From: CAVRQM01 sp963723455
GTDB taxonomy: Bacteria; Pseudomonadota; Alphaproteobacteria; Acetobacterales; Acetobacteraceae
Direction: 5' to 3'
Assembly: GCA_963723455.1 (NCBI GenBank)
Contig: CAVRQM010000005.1
Span: forward strand, 310,001-374,000
Length of the DNA: 64,000 nt
Position 1 is the stretch's first letter. Each line of letters begins with the position of its first letter. Below the pieces are notes generated by a model. The model was not told the origin of the DNA and did not search any database. It worked only from the letters and a program-made list of their open reading frames with translations. The position numbers were made by a program, and so were the translations under genes. This document shows, in pieces, positions 20,530 through 28,999 of the stretch.

Positions 20530-20601
20530 CCCTCACCCCGGCCCTCTGCCAGAGCGAGGGGGGCAGCAATGCCTTCCCTCCGGGGAGAGGGCTGGGTGAG
20601 G
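20530..20601. repeat. Palindromic repeat element, copy 1 (between binding protein and permease)
   Basis: A roughly 70-bp element bounded by CCTCACC (20531-20537) and GGTGAGG (20595-20601), with internal complementary CCCTC/GAGGG runs. It matches the element at 51629-51697 in its outer arms and inner C/T- and G/A-rich blocks. It occupies the spacer between the binding-protein stop and the permease and also supplies the first residues of the annotated permease (MPSLRGEGWVRGE). In this position such an element can act as a transcript-stabilising or attenuating structure. Confidence 0.65.
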
Positions 20602-21528
20602 GGCGAAACCGCGACGATCCGCCGCCCCCGCCTGCTGCACGGACGCCCCCGCTTGCTGCACGGAAGATGGACCCCGCTCTGGTTTCTCGCCCCGGCCGTG
20701 CTGACGCTGCTCGCGGTCGGCATCTATCCGACGATCTTCGCGCTGGTCACCTCGTTCCGGCAGTACAACCTGACGCGGATGCGCGAGGGCACGCCGTTCG
20801 TCGGGCTGGCGAACTACGCGGCCGTGCTGTCCGACGACACGTTCCGCGCCGCGATGTGGCGGACGTTCCTGTTCTTCTGCACCGTCATGCCGTTCGAGGT
20901 CGGCCTCGGCCTGTGCGCCGCCCTGCTGCTGAACCGGCCGGGCTGGACGGTGATGCGGGCCGTGGCGCGCGTCTCGCTGGTGGTGCCGCTGGCCACCACC
21001 TATGCCGTGGTGGGCCTGCTGGGCCGGCTGATCTTCAACCGCGACTTCGGCGTCGCCAACTGGTTCCTCGCGCTGGTCGGCGCCGGGCCGGTGGACTGGC
21101 TCGGCAGTCCGTCCGGCGCGTTCGCGGCCATCGCCATCATGGACATCTGGCAGTGGACCCCGTTCTGCGCGCTGATCTTCCTGTCCGGCCTGTCGATGGT
21201 GCCGGGCGAGATCGAGGAGGCTGCCCGCCTCGAGACGCGCAGCTTCGTCAGCATGGTGCGCTACGTGCAGCTGCCATACCTGCTGCCCGGGCTGACGGCC
21301 ATGCTGATCCTGCGCTCGGCGGATGTGCTCAAGCTGTTCGATGCGGTGTTCACCATGACGCGCGGCGGCCCGGGCGACGCCACAGACCTGATATCGATCT
21401 ACATCCAGCGCGTCGGCTTCCGTATCTTCGACCTCGGCACCGCGTCGGCGCAGGCGATCCTGCTGCTGATCCTGACGGTGGTGCTGAGCCGGCTATACAT
21501 CCGGTTCCTGTATCGGGAGGTCGCGTGA
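20569..21528 (+). CDS. Sugar ABC transporter permease (MalF-like)
   Basis: Inner membrane permease, up to 319 residues, with six helices starting at about residue 36 (LWFLAPAVLTLLAVGIYP) and a C-terminal EAA loop, EIEEAARLETRSFVSMVRYV. The ATG at 20569 lies inside the palindromic repeat, so the first 15-20 residues are probably not native; GTG 20596 or a later codon may be the true start. Next comes a 21-bp tandem repeat (20623-20643 and 20644-20664) encoding RPRLLHG twice. It follows the binding-protein gene in the same operon. Confidence 0.85.
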   Translation: MPSLRGEGWVRGETATIRRPRLLHGRPRLLHGRWTPLWFLAPAVLTLLAVGIYPTIFALVTSFRQYNLTRMREGTPFVGLANYAAVLSDDTFRAAMWRTFLFFCTVMPFEVGLGLCAALLLNRPGWTVMRAVARVSLVVPLATTYAVVGLLGRLIFNRDFGVANWFLALVGAGPVDWLGSPSGAFAAIAIMDIWQWTPFCALIFLSGLSMVPGEIEEAARLETRSFVSMVRYVQLPYLLPGLTAMLILRSADVLKLFDAVFTMTRGGPGDATDLISIYIQRVGFRIFDLGTASAQAILLLILTVVLSRLYIRFLYREVA

Positions 21529-21568
21529 CGGTCGCGCCGGGAACATCCCTCGCCAGCGGCCGGCCTGG

Positions 21569-22390
21569 ATGAGCTCCCGCCGCCCGGCCCGCCTGCTGCA
21601 CCTGCTCGGCCTGATCGCGGTGTTCGCCTTCGCCGCCTTCCCGTTCTACTGGATGGTGTCCAGCAGCTTCAAGGAACAGACCGCGCTGCTGGCCAGCCCG
21701 CCGGTATGGTTCTTCCGCCCGACGCTCGCGCACTACTTCGAGGCGTTCGCCGACGACCAGGTGATCCTGGGCGTGGTCAACTCGCTGATCGTGGCGGTCA
21801 GCACCACGGCGATCGCGGTGGCACTCGGCACGCCGGCGGCCTATGCCCTGGCGCGGTTCGAGTTCCGCGGCAAGTCCGACCTTTGGTTCTGGTTCATCAG
21901 CAACCGCATGATCAGCCCGATCGTGCTGGCGTTGCCGGTGTATCTGCTGGCGCGCCAGGCGCACCTGCTGGACACGCATCTCGTGCTGATCCTGATCTAC
22001 CTGACGTTCAACCTGCCGATCGTGGTGTGGATCTGCACCGACCAGTTCCGCTCGATACCCTCCGAGCTTGACCAGGCGGCGCGGCTCGACCACGCCAATG
22101 ACTGGCAGATCTTCTGGCGCATCTACCTGCCGCTGGCGCTGCCGGGGGTCGCGGTGTCGGCGATCTTCAGCTTCATCTTTTCGTGGAACGAGCTGTTGTA
22201 CGCGCTCGTGCTGACTCGGCGCGACGTGCAGACTGCGCCGGTGGTGGCGACCAGCTTCATGTCCGGCTACGAATTGCCCTGGGGCAAGATCATGGCGACC
22301 GGCACGGTGATCGTGCTGCCGGTCACCATCTTCGCGCTGCTGGTGTCGCGGCACATGATCCGCGGGCTGACGATGGGGGCCACCAAGTAG
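21569..22390 (+). CDS. Sugar ABC transporter permease (MalG-like)
   Basis: Second permease of the importer (273 residues). It starts with a basic N-terminus and a helix, LLHLLGLIAVFAFAAFPFYW, has the usual MalG-family segment FPFYWMVSSSFKEQ, a helical core of six segments, the EAA loop SELDQAARLDHANDWQIFWR, and closes with RHMIRGLTMGATK. It lies 40 bases after the first permease stop. A SorC-type regulator follows after 4 bases. Confidence 0.88.
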   Translation: MSSRRPARLLHLLGLIAVFAFAAFPFYWMVSSSFKEQTALLASPPVWFFRPTLAHYFEAFADDQVILGVVNSLIVAVSTTAIAVALGTPAAYALARFEFRGKSDLWFWFISNRMISPIVLALPVYLLARQAHLLDTHLVLILIYLTFNLPIVVWICTDQFRSIPSELDQAARLDHANDWQIFWRIYLPLALPGVAVSAIFSFIFSWNELLYALVLTRRDVQTAPVVATSFMSGYELPWGKIMATGTVIVLPVTIFALLVSRHMIRGLTMGATK

Positions 22391-22394
22391 CCAA

Positions 22395-23343
22395 GTGGGA
22401 ACCAGCACGCGCGCCGACGCCGAGGCAGACCAGACCATCGCCCGTGTGGTCTGGTACCTATTACGTCGGCAACCTGACGCAGCAGGAGATCGCCGACCGG
22501 CTCGGCCTGACTCGCCTGCGCGTCAACCGCATCATCGGTCAGGCCCGCGCGGACGGCTCGGTGCGCATCGACGTGCGGGTGCGGCTGGCCGATTGCGTGG
22601 CGCTGGCCGCGGCGCTGGCCGACCGGTTCGACCTGCACGGCGCCAGCGTGGTTCCGACCCTGGCCGACCCGGGCGAGCAGCGAAGGGTGATCGGCGAGGA
22701 GGTCGGGCAGGTGCTGGAGCCGCTGCTGCGCGAGCGCAAGGCGCTCGGCATCGGCTGGGGCCGCACGCTGCGCGCCGCCCTGTCGCGCCTGCCGCACCGG
22801 GCGTTGCAGGATGGCTGGGTGGTGTCGCTGATGGGCGGGCTGACGCACGGTTCGGGCATCAACACGTTCGAGGTCGCCACCCAGTTCGCCGAATCGCTGG
22901 GTGCGGATTGCTGGTATTTGGCCGCGCCGCTGTACTGCCCCAGCGAGGAGAACCGCCGCGTCCTGCTCAGCCACGAGGATCTGGCCGACGTGATGCGCCG
23001 CGCGCGGGCGGTGGAGGTGGCGCTGCTGACCTGCGGCGACCTGTCGGAGAACTCGCTGATCGCCAGCATGCAGGCGGTGCGCGACCATCGCGAGGCGCTG
23101 CGCGAGCTGGGCGCGGTGGGCGACATGCTCGGCAGCTTCGTCGACGAGGCCGGGCGGGTGGTCGATCATCCGCTGAACCGCCGCGTGGTGGCGCTGTCGC
23201 CGGAGGAGTTGCGGGCGATCCCGGTGTCCATCCTGGCGTCGGGCGGGCTGAACAAGGTGGCGATCATCCGTGGCATCCTGACCGGCGGCTATGTCCGCCG
23301 CGTCGTCACCGACGAGGCCTGCGCGCGCGCGCTGCTGGCGTAG
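22395..23343 (+). pseudogene. SorC/DeoR-family sugar-responsive regulator (one-base insertion in the helix-turn-helix region)
   Basis: GTG at 22395 begins MGTSTRADAEADQTIARVVW. At about 22458 one extra C shifts the frame; removing it gives ...VVWYYYVGNLTQQEIADRLG, the expected helix-turn-helix opening, and LTRLRVNRIIGQARADGSVR as recognition helix. The large sugar-phosphate-binding domain follows (LGIGWGRTLRAAL, VVSLMGGLTHGSGINTFEVA, ILASGGLNKVAIIRGILTGG), so the product is about 315 residues. Its place directly after the permease genes implies control of this importer. The break may be a sequencing error. Confidence 0.78.
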
Positions 23344-23380
23344 GCGCGGCCGCCTCTGGCAATCAGCGGGCAGCGAAACG

Positions 23381-23430
23381 AGTGTCCTGCCTCTGAAATG
23401 CGTTTGCATTTCAGAGATCAGCAGGCCACT
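23381..23430. repeat. Hairpin repeat element, copy A
   Basis: Perfect inner stem CTCTGAAATGC / GCATTTCAGAG (11 bp, loop GTTT; 23391-23416), flanked by outer arms AGTGTCCTGC and GCAGGCCACT that pair with one mismatch across an ATCA bulge. It shares outer arm, inner stem and bulge position with copy B 12 bases downstream. The inner stem is AT-rich for this genome. Confidence 0.7.
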
Positions 23431-23441
23431 GAAAGGAACCG

Positions 23442-23489
23442 CCCAGTGTCCGGAAATTCGCATACGAATTTCAGGATCGGGACACTGGG
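23442..23489. repeat. Hairpin repeat element, copy B
   Basis: Perfect outer arms CCCAGTGTCC / GGACACTGGG (10 bp) enclose a perfect inner stem GAAATTCG / CGAATTTC (loop CATA), with a 7-base right-hand bulge AGGATCG. Aligned with copy A it keeps AGTGTCC...GAAAT...ATTTCAG-GATC...ACT, so the two are diverged copies in the same orientation. The hairpins lie between the sorC-like stop and an exported hypothetical gene. Nothing else is evident in the 188-bp gap. Confidence 0.7.
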
Positions 23490-23531
23490 ATCGCCCGGTC
23501 CGCGCTGACGGATCTGCACGACGGAGGGTTC

Positions 23532-23987
23532 ATGCGCCGCACGCTGCTTCTGGCCACTGCCTGCCTGCTGGCCGCGATCACGCCGGGACAGCGCGCGCGC
23601 GCGCAGGCGCAGCCGCCGCACGCCTGGCTGTTCGGCGAGTGGACCGGCGGCCTGTTCCCCACGCCGGACAATCTGGCCTCCAAGGCGTGCCTGGGGCAGC
23701 CGGTGGTGATCTTCACCCGCGACGTGGTGCTGCGCGCGACGCTGACCGAGGCGACCTATGTGCAGCGGGTGATCGAGACGGCGCGCACCAACCCAGGCAA
23801 CACCGAGTTCCGCTTCACCCCGGCGGCGCCGCCGGCCGGCGGGCTGCTCGGCCTGGGCGCCGCGCCGGCGCCGGCCGGGTTCGGCTGCGGCGACCCGAAC
23901 GTGCTGCATGTGCTGCGCCGCTCGGACACCGAGATCAGCTTCCCGGGCTGCCCGGAGTTTCCGTACCCGCTGGTGCGCTGCCGGTAG
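23532..23987 (+). CDS. Exported hypothetical protein
   Basis: A 151-residue protein with a clear Sec signal peptide (MRRTLLLATACLLAAITPG, cleavage near ARAQA). The mature part contains WLFGEWTGGLFPTP, four Cys residues (KACLGQP, FGCGDPN, PGCPEF and the C-terminal VRCR) that could make two disulfides, and a Gly/Ala/Pro-rich middle. I do not recognise a family with certainty. CGGAGGG just upstream supports the start. The hairpin pair lies directly in front of it, and another small unknown gene follows after 9 bases. Confidence 0.7.
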   Translation: MRRTLLLATACLLAAITPGQRARAQAQPPHAWLFGEWTGGLFPTPDNLASKACLGQPVVIFTRDVVLRATLTEATYVQRVIETARTNPGNTEFRFTPAAPPAGGLLGLGAAPAPAGFGCGDPNVLHVLRRSDTEISFPGCPEFPYPLVRCR

Positions 23988-23996
23988 GCGCGCGGC

Positions 23997-24311
23997 ATGA
24001 CCACCGACGAGTTCCGCGCCAGCCTGCGCGAAGCGAAGCCTCCGGCGGGGCTGTCACTGGCGTTGCAGGCATTGTGGTGGGATTGGCGCGGCGACTGGGG
24101 GCGGGCGCATGGCTGCGCGCAGGCGGCCGACGACGCGCAGGCGGCGGCGGTGCATGCGTATCTGCACCGGCGCGAGGGCGATCTGGACAATGCCGGATAT
24201 TGGTATCGGCGGGCTGGGCGGCCGGCGATGGGCGGCGAGCTTGCGGACGAGCGCGAAACGCTGGTCCGGGAGTTCCTGGCTGGAGTTGCGGGACCGGCCC
24301 GCCCGGTTTGA
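23997..24311 (+). CDS. Conserved hypothetical protein
   Basis: A 104-residue soluble protein, MTTDEFRASLREAKPPAGLS, with Trp-rich LALQALWWDWRGDWGRAHGC and the helical stretch DDAQAAAVHAYLHRREGDLD followed by NAGYWYRRAGR. The repeated helix pattern resembles a single tetratricopeptide-like hairpin. No catalytic motif is seen. It is convergent with the histidine kinase gene, the two stops being 7 bases apart. Function unknown. Confidence 0.7.
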   Translation: MTTDEFRASLREAKPPAGLSLALQALWWDWRGDWGRAHGCAQAADDAQAAAVHAYLHRREGDLDNAGYWYRRAGRPAMGGELADERETLVREFLAGVAGPARPV

Positions 24312-24318
24312 GCGGCCC

Positions 24319-25653
24319 CTATGCCGGCAGCGTCACCACCGCCCGCAATCCCCCGCCCGGCCGGTTGGCCAGCGTCACGTCGCCGCCATGCGCGCGCACG
24401 ATGTTGCGTGCGATTGGCAAGCCCAGCCCGGTCCCGCCGGTCTCGCGGTTGCGGCTCGGCTCCAGCCGCTGGAACGGCTGGAATACCCGCTCCAGCTCGG
24501 ACTTCGGGATCCCCGGCCCGTCATCGTCCACCGCCAGCCGCAACAGGCCTTCCGAGGGCGGCGACAGCGTCACCCGGGCGCTGTCGCCGTATTTCAGCGC
24601 GTTGGTGACCAGGTTCATCAGCGCCCGCTTCAGCGACACCGGCCGCACCCGCGCCGGCAGATGGTCGGGGCCAGCATAGGCCAGGCCGCGCGGCGGCTCG
24701 GGCGCCGCGTCGGCCGCCTCGTCCAGCACGGTGCGCGCCAGCTCGGCCAGGTCGATCGCCACCACCGGCTCGCCCGCCGTCGCGTCGCGGGCGAACACCA
24801 GGGTCGCCGAGATCATCGACTCCAGCTCGTCCAGGTCGGACACCATGCGGCGGCGCTGCTCGTCGTCCTCGATGAACTCGGCGCGCAGCCGCAGCCGGGT
24901 GATCGGGGTCTTCAGATCATGGCCGATCGCCGCCAGCAGGAAGGTGCGGTCGGCCAGGAAGCGGCGCAGCCGCGCCGCCATCGTGTTGAACGCGCGCGCC
25001 GCGGCGGCCAGCTCGGTCGGGCCGTCCTCGGGCAGCGGTGCCGCGCCCACGTCGCGGCCCAGCCGTTCGGCGGCGGCGGCCAGCGTGGCCACCGGCGCCA
25101 CCAGCCGGCGCACCGCCCACACCGACAGCGCCGCGGCCGCGACAGTCATCAGCACGAAGGCGGCCAGGAAGTTGCGCGAATGCCACGGCCGCAGCGGCGG
25201 CAGCTCGAAGCCCACGTCCAGCCAATGCCCGTCGGCCAGGCGCAGGCCGATCGCGACGCTGCCCTGATCCGGGCCGCCGTCGATCACCACCTCGCGCGGC
25301 CGCTGCGATGGCGGCAGCGGCACCAGGCTCATGTTGACCCGCAGCAGCCGCTGCAGATCCAGGGGCGCCGGCGGCCCCATGCTGGCCGGCGGCCCGGTCT
25401 CCAGCCGCGCCGAGGCGGCGCCGTGGCCGGGCGCCTGGGTCGCCAGCAGCGCCGGCCGCTGCGCCGGTGGGGTCAGCGCGACCACCTGGAACAGCCCCAT
25501 CGTGCGCACCGCGATGTCGCGCGCCTGCGCCAGCCGCAGCACGTCCAGCCGGTCGAGCGCATGGATCGTCAGCCCGGCGACCTGGACGATGACCAGGCTC
25601 GCCACCAGCACCAGCGCGGTGCGCGCTGCCAGGCTGCGCGGCCAAAGGCGCAT
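24319..25653 (-). CDS. EnvZ-like sensor histidine kinase
   Basis: A 444-residue inner membrane kinase. There is one helix at about 10-30, a periplasmic sensor region, a second helix at about 163-185 (LAAFVLMTVAAAALSVWAVR), a HAMP segment, the phosphoacceptor box AAIGHDLKTPITRLRLRAEF, an N box (RALMNLVTNALKYG) and a G box (DDGPGIPKSELERV, GGTGLGLPIARNI). The H box and layout are those of EnvZ-type kinases. It starts 14 bases after the response regulator gene and forms one operon with it. The signal is unknown. Confidence 0.88.
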   Translation of the reverse strand: MRLWPRSLAARTALVLVASLVIVQVAGLTIHALDRLDVLRLAQARDIAVRTMGLFQVVALTPPAQRPALLATQAPGHGAASARLETGPPASMGPPAPLDLQRLLRVNMSLVPLPPSQRPREVVIDGGPDQGSVAIGLRLADGHWLDVGFELPPLRPWHSRNFLAAFVLMTVAAAALSVWAVRRLVAPVATLAAAAERLGRDVGAAPLPEDGPTELAAAARAFNTMAARLRRFLADRTFLLAAIGHDLKTPITRLRLRAEFIEDDEQRRRMVSDLDELESMISATLVFARDATAGEPVVAIDLAELARTVLDEAADAAPEPPRGLAYAGPDHLPARVRPVSLKRALMNLVTNALKYGDSARVTLSPPSEGLLRLAVDDDGPGIPKSELERVFQPFQRLEPSRNRETGGTGLGLPIARNIVRAHGGDVTLANRPGGGLRAVVTLPA

Positions 25654-25667
25654 GTCAGGACTGCCCT

Positions 25668-26408
25668 TCAGCCGCCGCGCGTCACCTCGGCGGCCAGCAC
25701 GTAGCCGCCGCCGCGCACGGTCTTGATCAGCTGGGCGTTGCGCCCGTCATCCTCCAGCTTGCGCCGCAGCCGGCTGATTGCGACGTCGATCGCGCGGTCG
25801 AACGGCCCGGCCTGCCGCCCGCGCAGCAGGTCCATCAGCATGTCGCGGGTCAGCACCTTGTTGGCCCGCTCGACCAGCGCCAGCAGCAGATCGTATTCGC
25901 CGCCGGTCAGCGGCACCTCGACCCCGGCCGGGTCGAGCAGGCGGCGGCGTGCCTGCTCCAGCGTGAATCCGGCGAAGTGCAGCCGGCCGCCTTCGGCATC
26001 GCCGCGCCCACCGCCCCCGGCGGCCTCGCCGGCGCGGCGCAGCACCGCGCGCATCCGCGCCAGCAGCTCGCGCGGGTTGAACGGCTTCGCCAGGTAGTCG
26101 TCGGCCCCCAGCTCCAGCCCGATGATGCGGTCGGTCTCCTCGCCCATCGCGGTCAGCATGATGACCGGCACGTCGGCCTGGCTGCGCAGCCAGCGGCACA
26201 GATCCAGTCCGCTCTCTCCCGGCAGCATCAGATCCAGGATCACCAGCTGGTAGTGACCGTTCGGCCAAGCGCGCCGCGCCTCGCGCCCGTCGCGCGCGGT
26301 GGTGACGCGGAACTGCTGACGCTCCAGGAAGCGGGCCAGCAGGTCGCGGATCTCGCGGTCGTCATCGACCACCAGGATGTGCGGCATCTGGGCCGGGTGC
26401 GCGTCCAT
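25668..26408 (-). CDS. OmpR-family response regulator
   Basis: Receiver domain (HILVVDDDREIRDLLARFLE, phosphoacceptor Asp in LVILDLMLPGESG, Lys in DDYLAKPFNPRELL) followed by a winged-helix DNA-binding domain (LTGGEYDLLLALVERANKVL, DRAIDVAISRLRRKLEDDG, IKTVRGGGYVLAAEV). A linker rich in Gly separates them. ATG 26408 is chosen because it gives MDAHPAQMPHILVVDDD, the normal OmpR length of about 246 residues; the frame is open further upstream. It is divergent from the unknown gene at 26503, with a 94-bp shared promoter region. Confidence 0.9.
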   Translation of the reverse strand: MDAHPAQMPHILVVDDDREIRDLLARFLERQQFRVTTARDGREARRAWPNGHYQLVILDLMLPGESGLDLCRWLRSQADVPVIMLTAMGEETDRIIGLELGADDYLAKPFNPRELLARMRAVLRRAGEAAGGGGRGDAEGGRLHFAGFTLEQARRRLLDPAGVEVPLTGGEYDLLLALVERANKVLTRDMLMDLLRGRQAGPFDRAIDVAISRLRRKLEDDGRNAQLIKTVRGGGYVLAAEVTRGG

Positions 26409-26502
26409 CCGCGCACCATAGCCGCAAGCCGGAGGCGCTGCATGGGCCGTCGAGTGACGGACGGCAACGAAGCGTTTACGCGCCCGCATCATCCTGGCCG
26501 CC

Positions 26503-27663
26503 ATGCCCGATCATCCCGCGATCGACGTCCGCCTGCCGCGGCCGACCCTGGGCTACGCGCCGAGCACCTTCCTGGAGCGTGGCGTGGTGGTGCCGTTCAC
26601 CACGCCGGTCCTGGTCGGGGCGCGGGTGCGGCCGGGCGAGCGCGACCGGCTGGAGCTGATCGTCGGTAATCCCTCGGGCGGCCGCGGCGTCTATATCCTG
26701 CCGTGGGAGGGGGTGTTTTCCATCTGCATCCCGACGCTGCACGACCGCGAGCTGAACGCCCGCGTGCAGACCCTGCGCGGCGTCACCCCGCCGGCGATCC
26801 GCCGCCTGTCGCTGGAGGCCGCCGAGGACGGACTGGCGGGTCGCGCCGCCGCCGCCGCCGCGCAGGCGGCGCGCCTGGCGGAAACCCGGCTGTCCGTGCT
26901 GACCAATTTCGAGCTGCTGATGCTGCTGGTGCGCCAGGTCGATCCGGCTACGGATGCGGCATCCGACAGCCTCGACCTGGAGGCCCGGGCGAAACGCGCG
27001 GTGGCCCGCGTGGCGCCCCGCCTGCAGCGTTCGCCGGAGGCGGTTGCCGCCATGCTGGAGGACTTGGCGACCCTGTACGCGCCGCTCGGCGTCGGCTCCG
27101 GCGCCGCGCAGGCGCGGATGCCGGCCGCGGTCGCCGCCCTGGTCGAGATGCGGGCCGGCATCGCCGCGGCGCTGCGCGGGCCGCCGCCGCTTGGCAACCC
27201 GGATGCCGAGCTGGTGATGGCGACCGCCGACCTGACCATCGCCTGCGGCCGGGCGACCCTGGCCGACGCGGCGGCGCTGCTGGACGACCTGCCGGGCCTG
27301 TTGCGCGCCTGGGTCGCCGCGCCCGACGGGATCATCGCCAGGCTGACCCGGCCGGCCTGGCTGCTCGACGGGTGGGAGCGCATCTGCCTGCTCTGGCAGG
27401 ACGATCCGACCGCGTGCGATCCGGTGTTCGCGACCCTCGCCGATCTGGTGCCGGCAACCCCGCGCGAGGCCGCGGAATGGGTCGAAACCGCGGCCGACAC
27501 CGTCGCCGGCGCGCTGCGCCACCGCCGTAAGGTGCAGCTGAACCAGGATTGGCGGACTGGAATCTGTCTGCAGGATCTGGTCGCGCGCAACGAGCGGCTG
27601 CACGCGAGGGAGTTCGGCGCACCCCTGCCGGTCGCGGCCGAGATCCGGGAAGCAGCGGCATGA
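26503..27663 (+). CDS. Conserved hypothetical protein (first of an unknown two-gene unit)
   Basis: A 386-residue soluble protein that I do not recognise. The N-terminal 90 residues are beta-rich (APSTFLERGVVVPFTTPVLV, RLELIVGNPSGGRGVYILPW, GVFSICIPTLHDRELN). The rest is a long Ala/Arg-rich helical region with coiled-coil tendency (about 110-360). There is no signal peptide and no membrane segment. It is divergent from the OmpR-like regulator and followed 16 bases later by another unknown gene, so the two are probably one transcript. Confidence 0.7.
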   Translation: MPDHPAIDVRLPRPTLGYAPSTFLERGVVVPFTTPVLVGARVRPGERDRLELIVGNPSGGRGVYILPWEGVFSICIPTLHDRELNARVQTLRGVTPPAIRRLSLEAAEDGLAGRAAAAAAQAARLAETRLSVLTNFELLMLLVRQVDPATDAASDSLDLEARAKRAVARVAPRLQRSPEAVAAMLEDLATLYAPLGVGSGAAQARMPAAVAALVEMRAGIAAALRGPPPLGNPDAELVMATADLTIACGRATLADAAALLDDLPGLLRAWVAAPDGIIARLTRPAWLLDGWERICLLWQDDPTACDPVFATLADLVPATPREAAEWVETAADTVAGALRHRRKVQLNQDWRTGICLQDLVARNERLHAREFGAPLPVAAEIREAAA

Positions 27664-27679
27664 CGGGCAAGGCGCACCA

Positions 27680-28909
27680 GTGACCGGCGCGGGGCCGCTG
27701 CCGCTTGCCGTCCGCGCGGTCGGCCGCGAGCTGGCCGCGGCGCAAGCCGACAAGATCGCGCAGGTGGTGGCGATGGTCGATGCGCTGCCGTCGCGCGGCG
27801 CCGCAGATTCGCTGATCGCGGCGCTGCGGCCGCGGCTGGCGCAGTTGCACCTGCCGCGCCCGCTGGGTCTGGCGCGGCTGCTGTTCACCCCGCTCGATCC
27901 GGTGCTGGTCGCGGCGCCTGGGTGGCGGCGCGGCTCGCCGGCGGTGCCCCGCACCGTATTGGCGCCGCTCGCGGCGGTGGTGCGCGCCGGGCTGGGGCCG
28001 GAGGCTGCGGCGCTGGACGCGCGACTGGGCGGGCGCAGTGTGTCCGACGCGACCGTGGTGCTGGCCGAGGGCCGCACGCTATGGCCGCGCGCCGCCACGG
28101 CGCTGCGGGCATCGGCCTGCCCCGCCGGGTGGGCATCGCAAACCGGCCTTGCCGCCACAGACCATGCGCCAGTGTGCCGGGCTGTGGCGCTGGCGCTGTC
28201 CGAGGCCGCGGATCTGGCGCACGCCGCGACTTGCGCCGAGCCGTTCGCGCCCGACTCCGCTCGCATCGGCCGCTGGGTCGGCGTGTCGGGCGGCGATGAC
28301 GCGGCGCTGGCGACTCTGCTGGCGATCGCGCTGACCCGGCTGCCGCAAGCCGAGACGGTGCTCGATCGCTTTGAGGCGGACGCCGCCGAGGCCGACCGGC
28401 CCGCGCTGCGGCGCGCCCGCGAGCTTGCCGCGGCGTTCGTGCTCGGGCGTCTGGAGGCGGCTCCGGGACTCGGCGGCAGCGTGATCCAGGCAGCCGACGA
28501 AGCGCATCGCAGCGCCGTGCTGCTGGATGCGATGACCGAGCGCGCGCAGTCCCATCCCGGCCAGCGCGCCCGTGTGCAGCAGGTGCGCCGCACGCTGGAC
28601 GAGAGCTGCCGCTCGCGTTTTCAGGCGGCGCTGGAGGCCGACCTTGTGGTTCCATCGGCGCTCGATCAGGACGAGGCGGACGAGGCCGTATCGGCGCTGG
28701 AGCGGGCGGCGCGCGCGCTGCATCGCTTCGAGCAGGCGGCGCGGCGGATCGGCGGGGCCGAGTTCTACGACCGCGCGGTGCGCGACGCCGCCGCGCGGGT
28801 AGGCGGCGGGCAGGGGGCGCTGTCGCGCATGGACCGGGCGCGCCTGACCGAACTCCTGCTCGGGCCGGACGCGGCGATGGCGGTGCTGGCCGAGGCGCGC
28901 CAAGCCTGA
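27680..28909 (+). CDS. Conserved hypothetical protein (second of the unknown two-gene unit)
   Basis: A 409-residue, mostly helical, Ala-rich protein, unrecognised. The start at 27680 is a GTG. The N-terminal third has LAAAQADKIAQVVAMVDALP and PRPLGLARLLFTPLDPVLVA, which resembles a conserved cytoplasmic domain seen in other proteobacterial unknowns. The C-terminal third (residues 270-400) has heptad-like helices (LDAMTERAQSHPGQRARVQQ, AVSALERAARALHRFEQAAR). No catalytic motif, signal peptide or membrane segment is visible. It is probably coexpressed with the gene at 26503. Confidence 0.68.
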   Translation: MTGAGPLPLAVRAVGRELAAAQADKIAQVVAMVDALPSRGAADSLIAALRPRLAQLHLPRPLGLARLLFTPLDPVLVAAPGWRRGSPAVPRTVLAPLAAVVRAGLGPEAAALDARLGGRSVSDATVVLAEGRTLWPRAATALRASACPAGWASQTGLAATDHAPVCRAVALALSEAADLAHAATCAEPFAPDSARIGRWVGVSGGDDAALATLLAIALTRLPQAETVLDRFEADAAEADRPALRRARELAAAFVLGRLEAAPGLGGSVIQAADEAHRSAVLLDAMTERAQSHPGQRARVQQVRRTLDESCRSRFQAALEADLVVPSALDQDEADEAVSALERAARALHRFEQAARRIGGAEFYDRAVRDAAARVGGGQGALSRMDRARLTELLLGPDAAMAVLAEARQA

Positions 28910-28999
28910 TCCGCCCGCGCCATAGGCAACGCACGGCTGCCTCGCGCGTCCTGCCGGGGTGCTACGCCTCGGGACCGGCGCTGCATCGGAGGGAGTGTC

